A stretch of DNA of 21,098 nt. Origin: JACRFW01 sp964531745. GTDB taxonomy: Bacteria > Patescibacteriota > Patescibacteriia > Magasanikbacterales > GWA2-37-8. The translations under genes and the position numbers were made by a program. The stretch covers positions 1-21,098 of the forward strand of contig CAZHFX010000015.1 in assembly GCA_964531745.1 (NCBI GenBank). Direction: 5' to 3'. Under the pieces are notes generated by a model, which made no database searches, had not been told where the DNA came from, and worked only from the letters and a program-made list of their open reading frames with translations. This document shows, one piece after another, positions 16,842-21,098 of the stretch (positions are counted from its first letter, which is position 1; the number at the start of each line of letters is the position of its first letter).

Positions 16842-18232
16842 GGCGCCCTCCTTGCCCACCCCATGCAGGGCAGGTCTTCGGTGATGGGGGGAACTTTCCA
16901 CCCGCCGCTCTCCCACCAGAGCGGCAGGCACTGTCTCCAGGCCGGCGTGTTTTGTTGAATCACGCAGACAGAATCTTCGGATACCCGAACCACGATAGCC
17001 GCGTGGCCCGGATTTTTCGGTGCATCAAACACCAGTATATCATCCGCGCGGGGCGGCGCGGGCGCACCATTGCGAAACGCCTGGAGCCCCTTCGCCTTGT
17101 CATCGGCGAAATAGCTGTCGGCGTGTCCGCTCCCCGCCATGTTGCGGTGGCGCAGAATCCGCGCGTAGAACCGGTTGACCAGCTCCACGCACTGGAACTC
17201 CAGGCCGTACGCGCCTCGCGTCCTGCCGGCCATGTGCCTGCGAACAGCCACCCCTCGGTAAAAGCCGAGGATCTGGCTATGCCACCCAGAGCTACCCGGC
17301 GGCACGACCTCCGCGACTCCCTCGGAAACGGCTGGAATAACCCGGGCGAACTGCTCGCCTCGCCCGAAGAGTCGCGCCATCACTGTATCCAGCACATACC
17401 CGACAGTGGTGTTGCCCAGCCAATGAAGAACCGGGGCGATGCTGGCGTAGGGCGGGCTGTTCTGAACGAACATGACATCAGCCCCCTGACCCTTGGCGGC
17501 CATCTGGGAATTGAGTACCTCCCAAACGTGGGTTAGGTCAAACTGCTCGGGCATCTCCTCGCCCAGGTCTGAAATGAGGAAGGGGTTAACCCGAGGATTG
17601 TCTTTATCGTGAAGCAGATGGTAGCCCCACCATTTGCCTCTATTCCTCCCAAGCAGAAGCATCAGATGGGAGTTGACGGTGCCGCCTTGCTCCAAAGCGG
17701 CGATGATCTTGTCGTTGCTCACCGTGTACCGGTAGCGATACCCGACCACATACAGACGGTCGGTGGTGAGGTCGCTATTGTGGCCGATCGTTTCAACGAT
17801 CCGAGACAGCCACACGCGGCGATCCCTCGCCTCGGTGATCTTGCCTCCTGACCGGTCAATTTTAAAATCCTGCGACCGATCATACACCCGGCGCACCTCT
17901 CCAGCGTTGACTTTTTCAAACAGCCACGCCGGCGCGGTGCGGAAGCGCTCCTCCCCCAGGAGCAAGTTGATAGCGCCCTCAATGTTGGCGGCGCACACCT
18001 CGTCGTCCCAACTGCTCATCGGAACGAACGCCGGTACCGTCTCGTGCCGGAACCGGATCATGTTGTCAACGAGCCCGCGCAGTTCACGAGCGCTCCTGGC
18101 GGCCGCCGGCATCCTTGCTTTCCACTCGGCCCGCGCATCCGCGCTACCGTAATGAAAAGCGATGCCGATGACCAAGGCGAGGATCACTATGATCCCGCCG
18201 CTTAAAACTGTCACTGCCTGGCGGCGACGCAT
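16838..18232 (-). CDS. membrane-anchored CHAP-domain amidase/peptidase
   Basis: A 464-aa protein with an N-terminal membrane anchor (VTVLSGGIIVILALVIGIAF, residues 7-26) and a C-terminal CHAP domain (about residues 340-440). CHAP enzymes are cysteine amidases that cut peptidoglycan cross-bridges or stem peptides; a few act on glutathionylspermidine. Cys348 (FQCVELVNRFY), His410 (NPGHAAIVV) and Asn428 (IQQN) fit the catalytic set. DDILVF before NPGHAA is the usual CHAP strand. The middle, about 300 residues, has no recognised domain; it includes RVYDRSQDFKIDRSGGKITE and GKWWGYHLLHDKDNPRVNPF. AGGAGG lies 5 nt before the ATG. It is the first gene of a two-gene operon. GC-rich compared with gyrB and secE-rplK. 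A cell-wall hydrolase role is inferred from domain and anchor. Confidence 0.85.
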   Translation of the reverse strand: MRRRQAVTVLSGGIIVILALVIGIAFHYGSADARAEWKARMPAAARSARELRGLVDNMIRFRHETVPAFVPMSSWDDEVCAANIEGAINLLLGEERFRTAPAWLFEKVNAGEVRRVYDRSQDFKIDRSGGKITEARDRRVWLSRIVETIGHNSDLTTDRLYVVGYRYRYTVSNDKIIAALEQGGTVNSHLMLLLGRNRGKWWGYHLLHDKDNPRVNPFLISDLGEEMPEQFDLTHVWEVLNSQMAAKGQGADVMFVQNSPPYASIAPVLHWLGNTTVGYVLDTVMARLFGRGEQFARVIPAVSEGVAEVVPPGSSGWHSQILGFYRGVAVRRHMAGRTRGAYGLEFQCVELVNRFYARILRHRNMAGSGHADSYFADDKAKGLQAFRNGAPAPPRADDILVFDAPKNPGHAAIVVRVSEDSVCVIQQNTPAWRQCLPLWWESGGWKVPPITEDLPCMGWARRAP

Positions 18233-18237
18233 GGCAT

Positions 18238-18304
18238 CCTCCTTGGTTAATCGTTAAATATCCAATTCAACAGTCAACAAGATGCTGTTAAATTGGATAT
18301 TTAA
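18238..18304 (-). promoter_or_regulatory. 20-bp leader hairpin plus SD of the CHAP operon
   Basis: Arms at 18285-18304 and 18254-18273 pair over 20 positions with one U-G pair, around an 11-nt loop. The RNA stem ends 11 nt before GGAGG (18238-18242). The hairpin lies wholly in the leader between the promoter and the SD. Confidence 0.75.
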
Positions 18305-18342
18305 ACTTGGCCGTTATTTCTTTAGCCGGAAGACAGTGGCGT

Positions 18343-18371
18343 ATTATAGCACATTTTAGTCTTTTTGTCAA
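18343..18371 (-). promoter_or_regulatory. fully consensus promoter of the CHAP operon
   Basis: Minus-strand TTGACA (18366-18371), 17 bp, TATAAT (18343-18348). The spacer AAAAGACTAAAATGTGC is almost the one upstream of the 13012-13788 gene. Confidence 0.85.
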
Positions 18372-18429
18372 TAGTTTGCCTAGATTAAATTTTGCTAATT
18401 TTAGCCAAATTTCCATCCACAGATAACCC

Positions 18430-18458
18430 TTGACTTAAACTCTACTCTTTGTTATACT
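18430..18458 (+). promoter_or_regulatory. promoter of secE-nusG-rplK
   Basis: TTGACT (18430-18435), 17 bp, TATACT (18453-18458), start near 18465. Confidence 0.7.
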
Positions 18459-18473
18459 ATCCCCATACTAAAT

Positions 18474-18490
18474 AACCGCCCAAGGCGGTT
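18474..18490 (+). promoter_or_regulatory. leader hairpin upstream of secE
   Basis: AACCGCC-CAA-GGCGGTT is a perfect 7-bp hairpin near the 5' end of the mRNA, followed by TTAAAAT. It contains the 13-mer CCGCCCAAGGCGG also found inside uvrA. It could stabilise the 5' end or attenuate transcription. Confidence 0.5.
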
Positions 18491-18506
18491 TTAAAATACC
18501 AAAAAT

Positions 18507-18701
18507 ATGACAATCATTGACCCGCTTAAAAACTACCTGCTGGGTTCGTACGCTGAAATGAAGAGGGTTTCTTGGCCATCTAAAGAGCAAACCGTCAACT
18601 ACAGCCTGGTGGTTATCGGCTTAAGCATCGGCTTGGCCGCCTTTTTCGCCCTCCTGGACTATTTCTTCAACTGGGGTATTACCCAGCTCCTTACTCGCTA
18701 A
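18507..18701 (+). CDS. secE: preprotein translocase subunit SecE
   Basis: SecE clamps the two halves of SecY in the protein-export channel. The 64-aa product is the short single-span form usual outside enterobacteria. An amphipathic helix carrying the conserved GSYAEMKRVSWPSKEQTVNY is followed by one membrane segment (VVIGLSIGLAAFFALLDYFF). The position directly before nusG and rplK is the standard bacterial order. No SD; nusG starts 9 nt after the stop. Confidence 0.95.
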   Translation: MTIIDPLKNYLLGSYAEMKRVSWPSKEQTVNYSLVVIGLSIGLAAFFALLDYFFNWGITQLLTR

Positions 18702-18709
18702 ACACTCAT

Positions 18710-19258
18710 ATGGCTAAACAAAATCTTAATCTCGGCCGGAGATGGTACGTACTCCACACTTACAGCGGCTACGAGGAAAACGTGAAGCACAATATTGAAC
18801 AGCGTGTTGAATCGTTTGACATGCGTGATAAAATTTTTAACGTGCTCGTGCCCAAAGAAAAGAAAATCAAAATTAAAAACGGCAAACGCGCCGCCGTGGA
18901 GGAAAAAATTTTTCCCGGCTACATCCTCGTTGAAATGGTCGTCACCGATGACTCCTGGTATGTGGTGCGCAACACCCCGAATGTTACCGGCTTCGTGGGC
19001 AGCGGCACCACCCCCACCCCGGTAGATCAAAAAGAAATTGACACCCTCTTGAAGCGCGTGAACACCGAAACTGAGCCGACTCACAAAATTGATGTGGAAG
19101 TGAATGACGTGGTGCGCATCGTGGACGGGCCGTTCAAAAATTTTGAAGGCAAGATCAGCCATGTGGACCAAGAGCGCGGCCGCATCAAGACGCTGGTTTC
19201 CATGTTTGGCCGCGAAACTCCGGTGGAGCTGGATGCTTTACAAGTTAAGAAAATTTAA
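18710..19258 (+). CDS. nusG: transcription elongation factor NusG
   Basis: NusG binds RNA polymerase, promotes processive elongation and links it to Rho or ribosomes. The 182-aa product has an NGN domain (RRWYVLHTYSGYEENVKHNI at the start, EEKIFPGYILVEMVVTDDSW, VRNTPNVTGFVG) and a C-terminal KOW domain (VNDVVRIVDGPFKNFEGKIS, VSMFGRETPVELDALQVKKI). Length and motifs are typical. The middle gene of secE-nusG-rplK, without an SD. Confidence 0.97.
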   Translation: MAKQNLNLGRRWYVLHTYSGYEENVKHNIEQRVESFDMRDKIFNVLVPKEKKIKIKNGKRAAVEEKIFPGYILVEMVVTDDSWYVVRNTPNVTGFVGSGTTPTPVDQKEIDTLLKRVNTETEPTHKIDVEVNDVVRIVDGPFKNFEGKISHVDQERGRIKTLVSMFGRETPVELDALQVKKI

Positions 19259-19277
19259 AAATTAAAATTATACTGCT

Positions 19278-19700
19278 ATGGCAAAAAAACTTTTAACCCA
19301 GGTCAAACTGCAGATTCCCGGCGGCGCCGCCAACCCCGCGCCTCCAATCGGCCCGGCTTTGGGACAACACGGCGTTAACATCGCCGGCTTCTGCAAAGAA
19401 TTTAACGACAAAACCAAAGACCTGAAAGGTGAAATTGTGCCAGTGGTAATCTCTATCTATGAAGACCGCAGTTTTTCTTTTATCATGAAGACGGCTCCGG
19501 TCGCGGAAATGATTAAGAAGGCGGCCAATATCAAAAAAGGTTCCGGCAAGCCTCTGCAGGAGAAGGTCGGCAAGATTACCAAAGCCCAGGTGCGCGAAAT
19601 TGCCGCCAAGAAAATGCCGGACCTGAATTGCCACACCGTGGAAGCGGCTATGACTATGGTGGAAGGAACGGCCAAGCAGATGGGGGTGACGGTGGAATAA
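19278..19700 (+). CDS. rplK: 50S ribosomal protein L11
   Basis: L11 forms the GTPase-associated centre on 23S rRNA. The 140-aa product is full length. Its N-terminal domain has the Pro-rich IPGGAANPAPPIGPALGQHG and its C-terminal rRNA-binding domain has KKGSGKPLQEKVGKITKAQV and MPDLNCHTVEAAMTMVEGTA. It begins 19 nt after nusG. A terminator follows within 25 nt, so rplA (L1), the usual next gene, is not part of this operon. No SD. Confidence 0.97.
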   Translation: MAKKLLTQVKLQIPGGAANPAPPIGPALGQHGVNIAGFCKEFNDKTKDLKGEIVPVVISIYEDRSFSFIMKTAPVAEMIKKAANIKKGSGKPLQEKVGKITKAQVREIAAKKMPDLNCHTVEAAMTMVEGTAKQMGVTVE

Positions 19701-19722
19701 CAGCTTAAGCAAATTTAGATCA

Positions 19723-19751
19723 AAAAATCCGGGCGACCAGCTCGGATTTTT
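19723..19751 (+). terminator. terminator after rplK
   Basis: AAAAATCCG (19723-19731) and CGGATTTTT (19743-19751) form a 9-bp stem with an 11-nt loop and a T-run. Confidence 0.8.
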
Positions 19752-19767
19752 AATCTATTACACGCTA

Positions 19768-19796
19768 TTGCTTTTCTACGCTTTTTATGATAATAA
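19768..19796 (+). promoter_or_regulatory. candidate promoter of the deoB-like gene
   Basis: TTGCTT (19768-19773), 17 bp, TAATAA (19791-19796). The -10 is imperfect; neighbouring TATGAT (19786-19791) is an alternative. Confidence 0.4.
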
Positions 19797-19805
19797 TTTG
19801 CTATT

Positions 19806-19836
19806 GAGCTAGATGAACTAGCTCTTTCACCGGAGG
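19806..19836 (+). promoter_or_regulatory. leader hairpin plus SD of the deoB-like gene
   Basis: GAGCTAG-ATGAA-CTAGCTC (19806-19824) is a perfect 7-bp hairpin ending 7 nt before GGAGG (19832-19836), which is 8 nt from the ATG. Layout as at 13797-13826. Confidence 0.65.
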
Positions 19837-19844
19837 CAACTGTC

Positions 19845-21071
19845 ATGGCAACTGCGACCGCACTTCTGCTCGTGATTGACGCAATGGGCATCCCCACGCT
19901 GGAGTACCTGATCGACCATTTCCCGGGCAATTTGCACTTCCCCAACCTGTCGCGGTTGGGGCTGGGACTGCTCATGCCCCCTCGGCACAGCTGCCGGTTC
20001 TATCCACACGGCCGAAGAATCTGCGCCGGCCGCCGCGACCAGGTATCGGCTTCGGCCGACTCGGTCATCGGCCACCGCGAGATGATGGGCGTCGTTGACG
20101 GCCGCACCTACAACCTTTTCCCGGATGGCTTCCCCGCCGGCTACATCGCCGAGCTGGAGAGGCGCATCGGCCGGAGGACCATGTTCAACCGGATGGGCGG
20201 CGGCGTGGAGGTGATCAAACTGATCGCCGCCGAGCACGCGGCTACTGGTTGTCCGGGCGTCTACGCGTCCATATGCGATCCGCTCATCCAAATCGCGATG
20301 GACGAGGCGGTCATCTCGGTTCCGGAACAGCACCAGATCGCGGACATCGCTCTCGCGCTGGCGCTTGAAACGGGTATACCCATCACGCGCGCCATCGCCC
20401 GATCCTACGTCTGCCGCGACGGCGACTACACGCGCACACCCAACCGGCACGACGCGGTTCTGCCGCTTCCGAAGGGAGCGCGCACGCTCGTGCATATCCT
20501 GCGCGAGCGCGGCGTGCGGACTGTGTCGGTCGGGAAACCGAGCGACTTGGTGGGTGTCGCCTTTGACCAGGAGATTCATCTGGCGGAACCGAACGATCTT
20601 GACCCACGGCTCGATCTCCGATTCGCCCACCCGAAGAGGAAAGACAACAACCCCTACACAACCCAGGGGGTTCTGAATGCGATCGCCGACGCGCGTTCCT
20701 CCGCCAGCCAGACGAGCGGAACTTTCATCTTCGCGAACTGGGTGGACGGCGACGCTCTCTATGGACATACGCGCGACGTGGAAGGCGCCCTGCGTTCCCT
20801 CGAGGAGATCGATCGCGTCCTGCCGCTCATAGAGGGCGCTCTCGCGCCCGGCGACATTCTCATCATCACGGCCGACCACGGCATGGAGCATCGCGCCGAC
20901 TACGGCTACCATCACCGCGAGCCGGTGCCGCGGCTGGTGGAGCGCATCGGCTTCAACCCTATGCTCCGGACCAACCAAAGCCGAGGGCTGACCGAGGTGG
21001 GCGACCTCATCGCGCAAATGTTCGGCTGTGAGGGGGAGTTCCGGCAGAACATCGTCCGCATCCCGGCCTGA
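19845..21071 (+). CDS. deoB: phosphopentomutase-like alkaline phosphatase superfamily enzyme
   Basis: Phosphopentomutase interconverts ribose-1- and ribose-5-phosphate (and deoxy forms) using two metal ions. The 408-aa length equals the family norm. Metal-site motifs are LLVIDAMG (Asp12), NWVDGDALYGHTRD (Asp and His), ITADHGMEH and GYHHREPVPRL. The nucleophile motif, DTxTGH in DeoB, reads ADSVIGHREMMG here. The phosphate-accepting Thr is therefore Ser73 and the second Thr is Ile75, while the GH and E-M-x-G context is kept. Substrate range may therefore differ, and a related sugar-phosphate mutase is possible. The ATG has GGAGG 8 nt upstream and a leader hairpin. Composition is clearly GC-richer than rplK. 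A strong SD just after the stop suggests it is the first gene of an operon, perhaps nucleoside salvage. Confidence 0.8.
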   Translation: MATATALLLVIDAMGIPTLEYLIDHFPGNLHFPNLSRLGLGLLMPPRHSCRFYPHGRRICAGRRDQVSASADSVIGHREMMGVVDGRTYNLFPDGFPAGYIAELERRIGRRTMFNRMGGGVEVIKLIAAEHAATGCPGVYASICDPLIQIAMDEAVISVPEQHQIADIALALALETGIPITRAIARSYVCRDGDYTRTPNRHDAVLPLPKGARTLVHILRERGVRTVSVGKPSDLVGVAFDQEIHLAEPNDLDPRLDLRFAHPKRKDNNPYTTQGVLNAIADARSSASQTSGTFIFANWVDGDALYGHTRDVEGALRSLEEIDRVLPLIEGALAPGDILIITADHGMEHRADYGYHHREPVPRLVERIGFNPMLRTNQSRGLTEVGDLIAQMFGCEGEFRQNIVRIPA

Positions 21072-21086
21072 CAGCAGGAAGACATC

Positions 21087-21092
21087 GGGAGG
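21087..21092 (+). promoter_or_regulatory. SD of a gene starting beyond the window
   Basis: GGGAGG lies 16 nt after the deoB-like stop and 6 nt from the window end. The expected start codon is just outside the window. Confidence 0.55.
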
Positions 21093-21098
21093 ACAAAC

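Noticed and set aside
19827..21017. 396-codon minus-strand ORF opposite the deoB-like gene
   Set aside because: Shadow of a GC-rich gene; no recognisable motifs, while the plus strand has the DeoB metal-site motifs and an SD.

Overview
The window looks like a piece of a small-genome Patescibacteria (CPR) bacterium, probably a Parcubacteria-type lineage. This is inferred, not proven. The gene order is compact and mostly AT-rich to intermediate in GC. Nearly all housekeeping genes lack a Shine-Dalgarno (SD) sequence. Small palindromic repeats have been inserted inside essential genes. The secE-nusG-rplK cluster ends in a terminator where rplA (ribosomal protein L1) would normally follow, and loss of L1 has been reported for a large Parcubacteria subgroup.

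Layout. 1-2640: AT-rich accessory region with a decayed gene tail, an unrecognised 141-aa protein and a class II Fic enzyme under a consensus promoter that overlaps a perfect palindromic operator. Degenerate copies of one sequence follow all three stop codons. 2643-3826: a structured RNA-like leader with a small ORF, then a secreted leucine-rich-repeat protein that looks frameshifted near its end. 3829-10220: uvrA, a hicBA toxin-antitoxin pair, a SanA/YdcF-like membrane protein and uvrB. Both uvr genes carry in-frame palindromic repeat insertions. 10254-10826: a promoter-to-terminator RNA locus whose first 178 nt fold into a tRNA-like acceptor and T-arm closing a tmRNA-like P2 helix. 10826-12900: rodA and a membrane-anchored protein of unknown function, one operon. 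13012-13788: orphan gene. 14108-16288: gyrB. 16503-18232: a CHAP-domain protein translationally coupled to a small coiled-coil surface-type protein. 18507-19700: secE-nusG-rplK. 19845-21071: a phosphopentomutase-like enzyme, with the SD of another gene at the very end.

Two expression styles are visible. Housekeeping genes have promoters but no SD. The orphan gene at 13012, the CHAP pair, the deoB-like gene and the gene starting beyond the window are visibly GC-richer and have strong GGAGG sites. Three of them place a perfect hairpin 6-11 nt upstream of that SD, and two share almost the same fully consensus promoter. This recurring promoter-hairpin-SD arrangement, the tRNA-ended RNA at 10305-10482 and the protein-coding palindromic repeats in uvrA/uvrB are the most interesting features.
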